A program made the position numbers and the translations under genes. From assembly GCA_900754495.1 (NCBI GenBank), contig CAAEDC010000189.1, positions 1-10,472 of the forward strand: DNA of 10,472 nt, read 5' to 3'. Under the pieces are notes generated by a model. That model saw only the letters and a program-made list of their open reading frames with translations, was not told the origin of the DNA and searched no databases. Below, piece by piece: positions 1 through 6,049 of this stretch. Source of the DNA: Eggerthellaceae bacterium (GTDB lineage Bacteria > Actinomycetota > Coriobacteriia > Coriobacteriales > Eggerthellaceae). Numbering within the stretch: position 1 is the stretch's first letter; each line of letters begins with the position of its first letter.

Positions 1-39
1 AAGAAGGGCGTGAAGGGAGCGAAGAGCGTTGCTGCCTAG
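1..39 (+). CDS. Possible 3' end of a plus-strand gene cut by the window edge
   Basis: Frame 1 on the plus strand is open from the first base and ends at a TAG at 37-39. It reads KKGVKGAKSVAA, a Lys/Ala-rich tail of the kind often seen at C-termini of nucleic-acid-binding proteins. The gene would converge on queA. Twelve codons cannot identify a family, and the reading could be chance. Confidence 0.3.
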   Translation, partial: KKGVKGAKSVAA

Positions 40-171
40 GCTAGCCCCTTGTCACACAAACTACCGAAGCCTCCCTTTTTCTCATTGAACTAGAAAAGCC
101 TGGCGCCCCAAAGAAGCATCGCCGCGCAAATCGGCAAAGCCTGATCCCGCGGTTGCCGGCAGCGTCGGCCC

Positions 172-199
172 GTTCCGACAGCCGACAGGTCGTCGGAAC
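172..199 (-). terminator. Inverted repeat at the 3' end of queA, possible terminator
   Basis: GTTCCGAC (172-179) and GTCGGAAC (192-199) form a perfect 8-bp stem around a 12-nt loop, and the stem touches the queA stop codon. There is no T tract after it on the minus strand, so it is a candidate terminator or 3'-end stabilising hairpin only. An alternative pairing of GTCGG (164-168) with CCGAC (175-179) is also possible. Confidence 0.4.
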
Positions 200-1287
200 T
201 AGATGATCAGCATCGCGTCGCCGAAGGAGAAGAAGCGGTAGCGCTCCTGGACGGCATGCTGGTAAGCGGCCATGACGTTTTCGCGGGTCGAGAAGGCGCT
301 CACGAGCATCATGAGCGTCGAGCGCGGCACGTGGAAGTTGGTGATGAGGCCGTCCACCACGTTGTAGCGGTACCCCGGCAGGATGTAGAGCGACGTCGCC
401 TCACGATCGCGCGCCGTGATGGCGCCGGCACCGGCATCCCATGCGCTTTCCAGGCTGCGCACGCTGGTGGTGCCCACGGCGATCACGCGCCCGCCGTTCG
501 CCTTGGTCTCGGCAACGGCGTCGACGGTGCGCTGCGGCACGGTGTAGAGCTCGGCATGGATCTTATGCTTCTCGGGATCATCCTCGTCCACCAAGCGGAA
601 GGTATCCAACCCCACCTCGAGCTCGACCGTCTCCCAACGGACGCCCTTTTGCTTCAGCTGATCGATGAGCTCGGGCGTGAAATGCAGGCCGGCGGTCGGG
701 GCGGCGGCGGAGCGCTCCCGCGTCGAGTAGACCGTCTGATAGAGCTCCTCGTCGCCCGCGTAATCTTTGATGTAGGGGGGAAGCGGCGTGTGCCCGACGG
801 CATGGAGCGCCTCGTCGAGCGAGGGCAGCGGCGTGGTCAAGCGCACCAGGCGCTCGCCTTTCCCGCCGTCGCCTTTGTCCTCCACCCAATCGATGACCTC
901 GGCCGACAGCACCACCTCGCCCGAAGCGTCGGCGAAATCCACCACCGCTCCCGGCTTGAGACGGCGACCGGGACGCACCAGCGTCTCCCACAGGGCCGAG
1001 GAGCCGGTCTTCGGCTCGCGACCGAACACCTCGCGGAGCAGGAACACCTCCGCCGCTCCGCCCGTGCCGCGCTTGGCACCCAGAAGGCGCGCCGGCATCA
1101 CGCGCGTCTCGTTGGCGACCAGCAGATCGCCAGGACGCAGATAGTCGCCCACATCATGGAAGATGCGGTCCTCCAGCGCGCCGGTCGCGCGGTCCATCTT
1201 CAGCAGGCGGCACGCGTCGCGCACCGCAGCCGGCTCCTGCGCGATCAGCTCCTGCGGCAAATCGTAGTCGAAATCATCGGTTCTCAT
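199..1287 (-). CDS. queA: S-adenosylmethionine:tRNA ribosyltransferase-isomerase QueA
   Basis: QueA transfers and isomerises the ribosyl moiety of S-adenosylmethionine onto 7-aminomethyl-7-deazaguanine at the wobble position of GUN tRNAs. This gives epoxyqueuosine, a late step of queuosine synthesis in the cytoplasm. The 362-aa product has the normal family length. Family blocks are visible in order: DYDLPQELIAQ near residue 8, LLVANETRVMPARLLG near 55-70, GHTPLPPYI near 165, YQTVYSTRERSAAAPTAGLHFT near 183-204, VGLDTFR near 225, and the C-terminal LITNFHVPRSTLMMLVSAF near 314-332. The start ATG (1285-1287) has an AAGGA seven bases upstream and a TATAAT at 1321-1326, so it appears to be transcribed on its own, downstream of the csp terminator. 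No tgt, queG or other queuosine gene is visible nearby. The stop is TAG. Confidence 0.97.
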   Translation of the reverse strand: MRTDDFDYDLPQELIAQEPAAVRDACRLLKMDRATGALEDRIFHDVGDYLRPGDLLVANETRVMPARLLGAKRGTGGAAEVFLLREVFGREPKTGSSALWETLVRPGRRLKPGAVVDFADASGEVVLSAEVIDWVEDKGDGGKGERLVRLTTPLPSLDEALHAVGHTPLPPYIKDYAGDEELYQTVYSTRERSAAAPTAGLHFTPELIDQLKQKGVRWETVELEVGLDTFRLVDEDDPEKHKIHAELYTVPQRTVDAVAETKANGGRVIAVGTTSVRSLESAWDAGAGAITARDREATSLYILPGYRYNVVDGLITNFHVPRSTLMMLVSAFSTRENVMAAYQHAVQERYRFFSFGDAMLII

Positions 1288-1320
1288 GAAGCATCCTTAT
1301 CCCGTGAAAAGTCCTCAGGC

Positions 1321-1326
1321 ATTATA
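1321..1326 (-). promoter_or_regulatory. -10 box of the queA promoter
   Basis: The minus strand reads TATAAT, a perfect sigma-70-type -10, about 34 bp before the queA start codon. Transcription would begin near 1314, leaving a leader of about 26 nt that holds the AAGGA ribosome site. The expected -35 position is GC-rich and has no recognisable TTGACA-like hexamer. Confidence 0.6.
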
Positions 1327-1380
1327 GCGCTTCGCGCCGCTGCGCTCCCCGCCGCGCCCTGCTGCCCCTCGCCCGTGCAT

Positions 1381-1410
1381 AAAAAATGGCCCCGCGGGAT
1401 GCGGGGCCAT
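1381..1410 (-). terminator. Rho-independent terminator of the cold-shock gene
   Basis: ATGGCCCCGC (1386-1395) and GCGGGGCCAT (1401-1410) form a perfect 10-bp stem with a 5-nt loop. On the minus strand the stem is followed by a run of six T (1381-1386, partly overlapping the stem). It lies 26 bp past the csp stop codon and isolates csp from queA. Confidence 0.95.
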
Positions 1411-1436
1411 CGGCATTCATGGTTATGTGAGACGAA

Positions 1437-1640
1437 CTACAGCTTCACCACGTTGCTCGCCTGGAGCTTGCCGTTCTGACCGGTGGTCACCTCGAAGGAC
1501 ACGCGCTGGCCCTCGTCGAGAGTCTTGAAACCGTCCATCTTGATCTCAGAGAAGTGAACGAACAGATCCTCGCCATCGTTCTGGGAGATGAATCCGTAGC
1601 CCTTCTCGGGGTTGAACCACTTCACAACGCCTTCCGCCAT
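1437..1640 (-). CDS. csp: Cold-shock domain protein (CspA family)
   Basis: This is a 67-aa single-domain cold-shock protein, an OB-fold RNA chaperone that binds single-stranded nucleic acid and melts mRNA structure in the cytoplasm. The sequence starts [23 protein letters not shown]1 (KGYGFI, residues 13-18) and RNP2 (LFVHF, residues 26-30) are intact, and the length is typical. The ATG at 1638-1640 was chosen over the in-frame upstream ATG at 1700 because the family always begins here and because an AGAGG lies about seven bases before it. The 20 extra residues from the upstream ATG have no family counterpart. The gene is monocistronic, with a strong terminator at 1381-1410 and a leader holding two hairpins. 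Which Csp paralogue it is cannot be told. Confidence 0.96.
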   Translation of the reverse strand: MAEGVVKWFNPEKGYGFISQNDGEDLFVHFSEIKMDGFKTLDEGQRVSFEVTTGQNGKLQASNVVKL

Positions 1641-1658
1641 TTTAAATCCTCTTTCCTT

Positions 1659-1678
1659 CCCCTGGGACGTTCCCGGGG
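1659..1678 (-). promoter_or_regulatory. Hairpin just upstream of the csp ribosome-binding site
   Basis: In the minus-strand transcript CCCC-GGGA, an ACG loop, then TCCC-(A)-GGGG form an 8-bp stem with one bulged A. It ends about three bases before the GGAAAGAGG ribosome site of csp. Cold-shock mRNAs are known to carry structured leaders that control translation by temperature, so this hairpin is a reasonable candidate. That role is inference. Confidence 0.5.
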
Positions 1679-1712
1679 GGATTAATGCTTCGTGCTGCAT
1701 GGCGGCAACACT

Positions 1713-1729
1713 GCCCTCACCTCGAGGGC
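1713..1729 (-). promoter_or_regulatory. Second hairpin in the csp leader
   Basis: GCCCTC (1713-1718) and GAGGGC (1724-1729) form a 6-bp perfect stem with a 5-nt loop, in the region expected to be the csp 5' untranslated leader. Whether it falls inside the transcript depends on which candidate -10 box is used (1739-1744 or 1790-1795). Confidence 0.4.
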
Positions 1730-1738
1730 ACGAGGGAT

Positions 1739-1795
1739 ACTATACGCTATTCCCATTGAAAAACAGATGAGGTTTGCCATTTCGTAGGAATAATA
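1739..1795 (-). promoter_or_regulatory. Candidate csp promoter region with two possible -10 boxes
   Basis: On the minus strand TATTAT (1790-1795) and TATAGT (1739-1744) each differ from TATAAT at one position. Neither has a convincing -35 at 16-18 bp. Use of the distal box would give a leader of about 140 nt and the proximal one about 90 nt. Both are long for a 67-codon gene and in keeping with cold-shock genes. Confidence 0.35.
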
Positions 1796-1839
1796 TTGGG
1801 CGCTCCGCCCCGCTTTGAGCGCAGGCGAGGATCTGGGGC

Positions 1840-1875
1840 GCGGCGGCCGTCGCCCTTTGGCGGACGACGCGCCGC
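1840..1875 (-). terminator. Imperfect hairpin after the ruvCAB operon
   Basis: GCGGCG-(GC)-CGTCG (1840-1852) can pair with CGACG-CGCCGC (1865-1875) with a 2-nt bulge and a 12-nt loop. It begins six bases beyond the stop codon of the last gene of the operon. A 12-bp palindrome GCGCCGCGGCGC (1869-1880) overlaps one arm. There is no T tract, so intrinsic termination is uncertain. Confidence 0.35.
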
Positions 1876-1880
1876 GGCGC

Positions 1881-2474
1881 CTACGCGCGCCCGTCCTGCC
1901 AGCCGAAACTCCCCTGCTCGTGCAGCTCGTTTTGCATGAGCGGTGCATCCGGGTCGAAGCGCTTCGACGCATCGACGTCCCGGTAGTAGGCGACATCGTG
2001 CGCCTTCTCGACCTCTTCGGCGAGCCGCGAGACGTCCGCCTCGTCGCCAAGTTCGGCGCCTTCGTCCATCAAGCCCTGCTCCGCCGCTTCGCGCAAGATG
2101 TCCTCCGCCTCGGCGAGATCGTCGGGGAGATCGAAACCGTAGGCGGCGGCGAGGGCGCGCGCCTGCTCCTCGCGAAGCTCCGCGCGGGCGAAATCGCATG
2201 CGAGCATCAGGTAGTGGGCCTCGAGCAGCAGGCCGTGCGCCACGTAGCCGACCACCTTCGGATCGGTGCCCGACACCTGCAGGACGCTCGCTATCGATTC
2301 GGGGGCGAGGGAGAGCAGCACCTCGCCGTCGATCTCGGTGGCCTCCCCGATCGCCTGCTCCAGCAGGTCGGCGGCCCCTTCGGGATCCTTCTCCTTCTCG
2401 CCCTGCTTGATCACGATGACGATGGTCTTGAAGTATCCCAGTATGAGCTTCATCAAGTAGTCGCGCTCGAACAT
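1881..2474 (-). CDS. DUF6483-like protein of unknown function, last gene of the ruv operon
   Basis: This is a 197-aa soluble, acidic, helix-rich protein with no signal peptide or membrane segment. It begins MFERDYLMKLILGYFKTIVIVIKQ. That start resembles, from memory, the N-terminus of DUF6483 proteins of Firmicutes and Coriobacteriia, and the assignment is tentative. The middle (residues about 35-125) is a run of amphipathic helices rich in Ala, Leu and Glu, TPR-like in texture but without a clear repeat. The C-terminus holds a Tyr-Tyr-Arg-Asp stretch near 166-169. The gene follows ruvB with a 12-bp gap, and its ribosome site AGGAGGG overlaps the ruvB stop codon, so it is probably translationally coupled and co-regulated with ruvCAB. 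Its link to recombination is by position only. I do not know its function. Confidence 0.82.
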   Translation of the reverse strand: MFERDYLMKLILGYFKTIVIVIKQGEKEKDPEGAADLLEQAIGEATEIDGEVLLSLAPESIASVLQVSGTDPKVVGYVAHGLLLEAHYLMLACDFARAELREEQARALAAAYGFDLPDDLAEAEDILREAAEQGLMDEGAELGDEADVSRLAEEVEKAHDVAYYRDVDASKRFDPDAPLMQNELHEQGSFGWQDGRA

Positions 2475-2480
2475 GCCCGA

Positions 2481-2488
2481 TCCCTCCT
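2481..2488 (-). promoter_or_regulatory. Ribosome-binding site overlapping the ruvB stop codon
   Basis: The minus strand reads TAGGAGGGA. The AG of the ruvB TAG stop (2487-2489) is the start of the AGGAGGG Shine-Dalgarno sequence for the downstream 197-aa gene. This arrangement supports both the ATG at 2472-2474 and coupling to ruvB translation. Confidence 0.75.
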
Positions 2489-3590
2489 ATGCGCCGAATC
2501 CCTCAGGCGGGCGGATGCCCAGATGCTCGTACGCGCGCGCCGTGGCCTGGCGGCCCTTCGGCGTGCGGATCATCAGCCCTTGCTGCATCAGGAACGGCTC
2601 GTAAACATCCTCGACCGTGTCGGTGTCCTCGGAAAGGGCGGACGCCAACGTGGTGAGGCCGACCGGACGGCCCGAAAACTGCACGGCCAACAGCTCGAGC
2701 AGCCGGTTGTCGACGGCGTCCAGCCCCAGCGCGTCGACCTCGAAGAAGCTCAGGGCGGCCGCGGCGACATCCTCGTCGATCACGCCGTCCCCGCGCACCT
2801 GCGCCCAATCGCGCACGCGCTTGAGCAGGCGATTCGCCAAACGCGGGGTACCGCGGCTGCGACGGGCGATCTCCAAAGCGCCGTCCTGCTCGATGTCGAC
2901 GCCCAAGATGTTCGCCGAACGGCACACGATCGCCGCCAGCTCCTCGGGCGTGTAGTACTGGAGCCGGAACGCGATGCCGAAGCGATCGCGCAAAGGACCG
3001 GTGAGCAGGCCCGTGCGCGTGGTGGCGCCGATGAGCGTGAAGCGCGGCAGGTCGAGGCGGATGGATCGAGCGGCGGGGCCTTTGCCCACGACGATATCCA
3101 GCGCGAAATCCTCGAGCGCCGGATAGAGCACCTCCTCCACCATGCGGTTGAGACGGTGGATCTCGTCGATGAACAGGACGTCGCCTTCCTCGAGGTTGGT
3201 GAGGATGGCGGCCAGGTCCCCCGTGCGCTCGATGGCAGGACCGCTTGTCGTGCGGATGTTGGCCCCGAGCTCATTGGCTACGACCTGGGCCAACGTCGTC
3301 TTGCCCAAGCCCGGGGGGCCCGAGAACAGGATGTGGTCGACGACGTCGCCGCGCGCCTGCGCCGCCTCGATGAGGATCGCCAGCGATTCCTTGATCTTGG
3401 TCTGGCCCAGATAGTCGCCCAGGCGCTTGGGGCGCAGGCTGCGGTCGAACGCCAGATCGTCTTCCTGAAGCTCGGCGGACACCGTGCGCTGCCGGGCATC
3501 CGTCCGCACGCCGCCGACCGCGCCGAAGCCGGCGGCACCGCCCGCCGCCTCGAACACGACACCTTCCAATTTCACACCGTTATCAGCCAT
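2487..3590 (-). CDS. ruvB: Holliday junction branch-migration ATPase RuvB
   Basis: RuvB is the AAA+ motor that forms hexameric rings on RuvA-bound Holliday junctions and drives branch migration. The 367-aa product shows Walker A GPPGLGKT (91-98), Walker B LFIDEIHR (139-146), sensor 1 GATTRTG (188-194), the arginine-finger segment GPLRDRFG (198-205) and sensor 2 RGTPRLANR (246-254). The C-terminal winged helix includes [10 protein letters not shown] (307-316) and [17 protein letters not shown] (331-347). The family core ([12 protein letters not shown]) starts only near residue 52, so the N-terminus is about 20-30 residues longer than usual, rich in Gly and Ala. The ATG at 3588-3590 has an AGAGG only four bases upstream, which is short. 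It follows ruvA after 31 bp and precedes the DUF6483-like gene. Confidence 0.98.
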   Translation of the reverse strand: MADNGVKLEGVVFEAAGGAAGFGAVGGVRTDARQRTVSAELQEDDLAFDRSLRPKRLGDYLGQTKIKESLAILIEAAQARGDVVDHILFSGPPGLGKTTLAQVVANELGANIRTTSGPAIERTGDLAAILTNLEEGDVLFIDEIHRLNRMVEEVLYPALEDFALDIVVGKGPAARSIRLDLPRFTLIGATTRTGLLTGPLRDRFGIAFRLQYYTPEELAAIVCRSANILGVDIEQDGALEIARRSRGTPRLANRLLKRVRDWAQVRGDGVIDEDVAAAALSFFEVDALGLDAVDNRLLELLAVQFSGRPVGLTTLASALSEDTDTVEDVYEPFLMQQGLMIRTPKGRQATARAYEHLGIRPPEGFGA

Positions 3591-3621
3591 GGCACCTCTG
3601 GAGTCCGCCCATCCGTTCCCG

Positions 3622-4230
3622 CTACGCGGTTCCCAAACGTTTCAACGCGTATTTTAGCAGCGCTTCGGTATCGGCATCTTCTGCAGCGCCCTTCAGCGAC
3701 AAATCGACCTCCGCCGGGGTGAAGCCCATCGAGAGCAGCGCCTCGCGCGCGCCCGCGAGCTCCGCACCCGACGCGGCAGCCGGCGCAGCGGGGCTGCCAT
3801 CCGCGCCGAACAGCTGGTCCAAGCCGTGATCGAGCGAGCCTTTCAGCTCCAAGATGATGCGGGAGGCGGTCTTCTTCCCGACGCCCGGGATGCGCTGGAC
3901 GGCGGCCACGTCCTGCGCGGCGATCGCCGCGGCGAGCGCCTGGGGCGACGGGAACGCCGACAAGGCCGCCAACGCGACCTTGGGGCCGATGCCGCTCACG
4001 CCGATGAGCTGCTCGAACAGCGCCTGCTCCTCGAGCGAGAGGAAGCCGTACAGCGACATCTCATCCTCGCGGACCTGCAGATAGGTATGGACCTGCACCG
4101 GACCTCCCAGCTCGGGAAGCTTGGAGAGGCTCGCCTGGGACATCCCGACAGCGAATCCGACGCCGTTCACCTCGATGTAGGCGGTCGTGGCGGTCTTGCC
4201 CGCCAGCGTGCCTTTCAGAAACGCGATCAT
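3622..4230 (-). CDS. ruvA: Holliday junction-binding protein RuvA
   Basis: RuvA is the tetrameric platform that binds Holliday junctions and loads RuvB. Numbering from the ATG at 4228-4230 gives 202 aa. The OB-fold domain is about 1-63 with acidic-pin residues E55 and D56 in [10 protein letters not shown]. Two helix-hairpin-helix motifs are [16 protein letters not shown] (75-90) and [16 protein letters not shown] (110-125). A flexible Ala-rich linker spans about 140-158, and the RuvB-binding domain III ([16 protein letters not shown]) covers the C-terminus. An in-frame ATG two codons earlier (4234-4236) overlaps the ruvC TGA as ATGA. However, the Shine-Dalgarno AAAGGA ends at that ATG and is correctly spaced (five bases) only for the second ATG, which also matches the usual MIxxLKG start. 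Translation is probably coupled to ruvC. Confidence 0.97.
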   Translation of the reverse strand: MIAFLKGTLAGKTATTAYIEVNGVGFAVGMSQASLSKLPELGGPVQVHTYLQVREDEMSLYGFLSLEEQALFEQLIGVSGIGPKVALAALSAFPSPQALAAAIAAQDVAAVQRIPGVGKKTASRIILELKGSLDHGLDQLFGADGSPAAPAAASGAELAGAREALLSMGFTPAEVDLSLKGAAEDADTEALLKYALKRLGTA

Positions 4231-4232
4231 CG

Positions 4233-4910
4233 TCATCCTTTCCGCACGTTCGACAGGAGCTCTTCGCGCGCGGCGGATCCGCGCTGCGCGGCGAAGGCGG
4301 GTTCGCCTTCGGCCCTGCTCCCCCCGACGCAGCTCCGCGCCGCCTGGGTGCGCGCCTCATCGCGCGCCATCGCCTTGGCGACGAGCGCGTCCAAACCGCC
4401 CGTCCCCGATCCTCCCGCACCGCCCGGGCCGTCATGCGTCGTGTAGCAGATCGCCGCCGCCAACGCGTCGGAGGCATGATCGGGCCGGGGTTCGTGGTCG
4501 AGCGCGAGGAGCTTGCGCACCATGTACTGGACCTGCTCCTTCTCGGCGGAACCGGTGCCCACCACGGCGAGCTTGATCTGGCGCGGCGTGAACTCCCCCA
4601 CATCCAGGTTGCTCTCGGCGCAAGCGACCAGCGCCGCGCCGCGCGCCTGGCCCGTCGCGAACGCGGCGGTGATGTTCTGGCCGAACCACACCGTCTCGAT
4701 GCCCACGCATGTCGGGGCGAAGCGCTCGATCACCGCACCCATCTGCTCGTGGATCACGCGGAGACGCTGCGCGAGCAGCATCGAGGTATCCGTGGAGATG
4801 CAGCCGTACGCGACGCACGCGAGGCGGGATCCGCGCTGGGAGACGACCCCCCAGCCCGTGTTCGCCAAACCGGGGTCGATCCCCAGCACGATACGATCAT
4901 GCGACGGCAT
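4233..4910 (-). CDS. ruvC: Holliday junction resolvase RuvC
   Basis: RuvC is the dimeric endonuclease that cuts Holliday junctions symmetrically with RuvAB. From the ATG at 4908-4910 the product has 225 aa. An RNase H-like fold is recognisable: LGIDPGLANTGWG with catalytic D12, GIETVWFGQN with E72, KLAVVGTGSAEKEQV near 113-127, and PDHASDALAAAIC with H145 and D148. His takes the place of the third Asp of E. coli, as in Thermus RuvC. Residues about 160-225 form a Gly/Ala/Arg-rich, probably disordered tail beyond the usual family end. The start was chosen because GGAGGAGGTG lies six bases upstream. An upstream in-frame GTG at 4955 would place the LexA box inside the coding region. It is the first gene of ruvC-ruvA-ruvB and overlaps ruvA by four bases in the ATGA form if ruvA used its first ATG. 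Confidence 0.96.
   Translation of the reverse strand: MPSHDRIVLGIDPGLANTGWGVVSQRGSRLACVAYGCISTDTSMLLAQRLRVIHEQMGAVIERFAPTCVGIETVWFGQNITAAFATGQARGAALVACAESNLDVGEFTPRQIKLAVVGTGSAEKEQVQYMVRKLLALDHEPRPDHASDALAAAICYTTHDGPGGAGGSGTGGLDALVAKAMARDEARTQAARSCVGGSRAEGEPAFAAQRGSAAREELLSNVRKG
4236..4241 (-). promoter_or_regulatory. Ribosome-binding site that decides the ruvA start
   Basis: The minus strand reads AAAGGA-TGACG-ATG. The A ending AAAGGA is the first base of the earlier candidate ATG, so only the ATG at 4228-4230 has a usable spacing. The site lies at the 3' end of ruvC and overlaps its TGA context. Confidence 0.7.
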
Positions 4911-4929
4911 GCGCACCTCCTCCCCATAG

Positions 4930-4943
4930 CAAACGTTTGTTCG
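4930..4943 (-). promoter_or_regulatory. LexA (SOS) box upstream of ruvC
   Basis: The minus strand reads CGAACAAACGTTTG. This matches the Gram-positive/actinobacterial LexA consensus CGAAC-N4-GTTCG at all but one defined position (GTTTG instead of GTTCG). It is part of a near-palindrome GCGAACAAACGTTTGC at 4929-4944. It lies 19 bp before the ruvC ATG and directly after a TACTAT (4946-4951) that could be the -10, so bound LexA would cover the transcription start. SOS control of ruv genes is established in other bacteria. Confidence 0.8.
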
Positions 4944-4945
4944 CA

Positions 4946-4951
4946 ATAGTA
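4946..4951 (-). promoter_or_regulatory. Possible -10 box of ruvCAB
   Basis: TACTAT on the minus strand matches TATAAT at four of six positions and sits just upstream of the LexA box. No -35 of quality is seen at 16-18 bp. TTGTGC (4952-4957) is too close to serve this box. Confidence 0.35.
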
Positions 4952-5049
4952 GCACAAGGAAGGCGGCGCGACGAGGACGGGAAGGGCTATTTCCTCATTT
5001 CCCGCAGATGGCGGGCCCTGCGCCTTCGCCGCGCATTCCGAACCTCCCC

Positions 5050-5090
5050 AAAAAAGGAAAATGCCGGGAGGCCAGCGGCCGTCCCGGCAT
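5050..5090 (-). terminator. Strong rho-independent terminator of yebC
   Basis: ATGCCGGGA (5061-5069) pairs perfectly with TCCCGGCAT (5082-5090). Inside, GGCC (5070-5073) pairs with GGCC (5077-5080) across an AGC loop, with G5081 bulged, giving 13 bp in all. On the minus strand the stem is followed by TTTTCCTTTTTT. It lies 26 bp past the yebC stop and separates yebC from the ruv operon. Confidence 0.95.
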
Positions 5091-5116
5091 CAATGCGCGA
5101 TGGTTGTCGCGTGGGG

Positions 5117-5920
5117 CTACTCCTCGTCGAGCGCCGCGGCGATCTCGTCGGTGATGTCCATCGTGTGATAGACGTTCTGCAGATCCTCGAGCTCCTCGAG
5201 CTTGTCGATGAGGCGCATGACCTTCTTGGCGTCCGCCACGCTCACCTCGGTGGGGGTGGTGGGCTCCATGGTCATCTCGGCGCCCTTCACCTGGATGCCC
5301 TGCTCCTCGATGGCCTTCTTGACGGCCATGAGCTCGGTGGGGCTGGTGTAGACGATCCACTCGTCCTCGGCGTCCTCGTAATCGTCGCCGCCGGCCTCGG
5401 CGACGGCCATCATGAACTCGTCCTCATCGGCGGCGGCGCCGTTGGGCTCCATGCCGGCCTTCTTGCCCTCGCCCTCGATCTCCTTGGGGATCATGATCTG
5501 GCCCTTGCGCTCGAACTGGAACGCGACGGAGCCGGAGGTGCCCAGGCTGCCGCCCGCATGCGTGAACGCGCTGCGCACGTCGGCGGCGGTGCGGTTGCGG
5601 TTGTCGGTCAGAGCCTCGCAGTACACGGCGATGCCGGCGGGGCCGTAGCCCTCGTACACGACGGTCTCGTAGTTGGCGGCATCCTTGCCGCTGCCGAACG
5701 CCTTGTCGATGGCGGTCTTGATCTTATCCTTGGGCAGGGAGTAGCCCTTCGCCTTCTCGATGGCGGCGGCCAGGGAGGCGTTGTTGTCGGGGTTCGGGTC
5801 ACCGCCCTCCTTCGCAGCTACCGTGATGTTGCGCGACAGCTTGGAGAACAAGGCGGAGCGCTTCGCGTCCTGCGCGGCCTTACGATGCTTCGTGGTTGCC
5901 CATTTTGAATGCCCAGACAT
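5117..5920 (-). CDS. yebC: YebC/PmpR/TACO1-family protein
   Basis: This is a member of the YebC/TACO1 family. Members are described as DNA-binding regulators (PmpR) or as ribosome-associated factors that help translation of proline-rich stretches. The sequence does not by itself decide between these. The 267-aa product begins MSGHSKWATTKHRKAAQDAKR, the family signature, followed by FSKLSRNITVAAKEGG, a helical segment with KGYSLPKDKI (58-67), and YEGYGPAGIAVYCEALTDNRNRT (89-111). HAGGSLGTSGSVAFQF lies at 121-136. Family members are usually about 240-250 aa. The surplus is an acidic and Gly-rich stretch at about 146-182 (EGEGKKAGMEPNGAAADEDE). The ATG at 5918-5920 has AAAGGGA upstream. In many actinobacteria yebC directly precedes ruvC. 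Here the order is kept, but the two are separated by a terminator. Confidence 0.96.
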   Translation of the reverse strand: MSGHSKWATTKHRKAAQDAKRSALFSKLSRNITVAAKEGGDPNPDNNASLAAAIEKAKGYSLPKDKIKTAIDKAFGSGKDAANYETVVYEGYGPAGIAVYCEALTDNRNRTAADVRSAFTHAGGSLGTSGSVAFQFERKGQIMIPKEIEGEGKKAGMEPNGAAADEDEFMMAVAEAGGDDYEDAEDEWIVYTSPTELMAVKKAIEEQGIQVKGAEMTMEPTTPTEVSVADAKKVMRLIDKLEELEDLQNVYHTMDITDEIAAALDEE

Positions 5921-5956
5921 AACCGTCCCTTTCGATGTTGCTATTGCCGACCGGAA

Positions 5957-5984
5957 ATTCTAACACATGCGTGACATGAGCCAA
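5957..5984 (-). promoter_or_regulatory. yebC promoter
   Basis: On the minus strand TTGGCT (5979-5984) and TAGAAT (5957-5962) are separated by 16 bp, with a TG one base before the -10 as in extended -10 promoters. Transcription would begin about 30 bases before the yebC ATG. Confidence 0.6.
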
Positions 5985-6049
5985 TACTACGCGCTCGCCC
6001 TTCTCAGGAACTGCAGAAAGGGCCGCGTGTCGGCGAGCAGCCGCGTTCC

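Noticed and set aside
1815..3722. 635-codon plus-strand open frame
   Set aside because: It is the antisense shadow of ruvB and the DUF6483-like gene, a usual effect of high GC content. The minus-strand frames have clear family motifs.
6000..6049. Terminator after pyk
   Set aside because: AGGAAC/GTTCCT arms flank about 34 bases with only a weak inner stem and no T tract, so no call is made.
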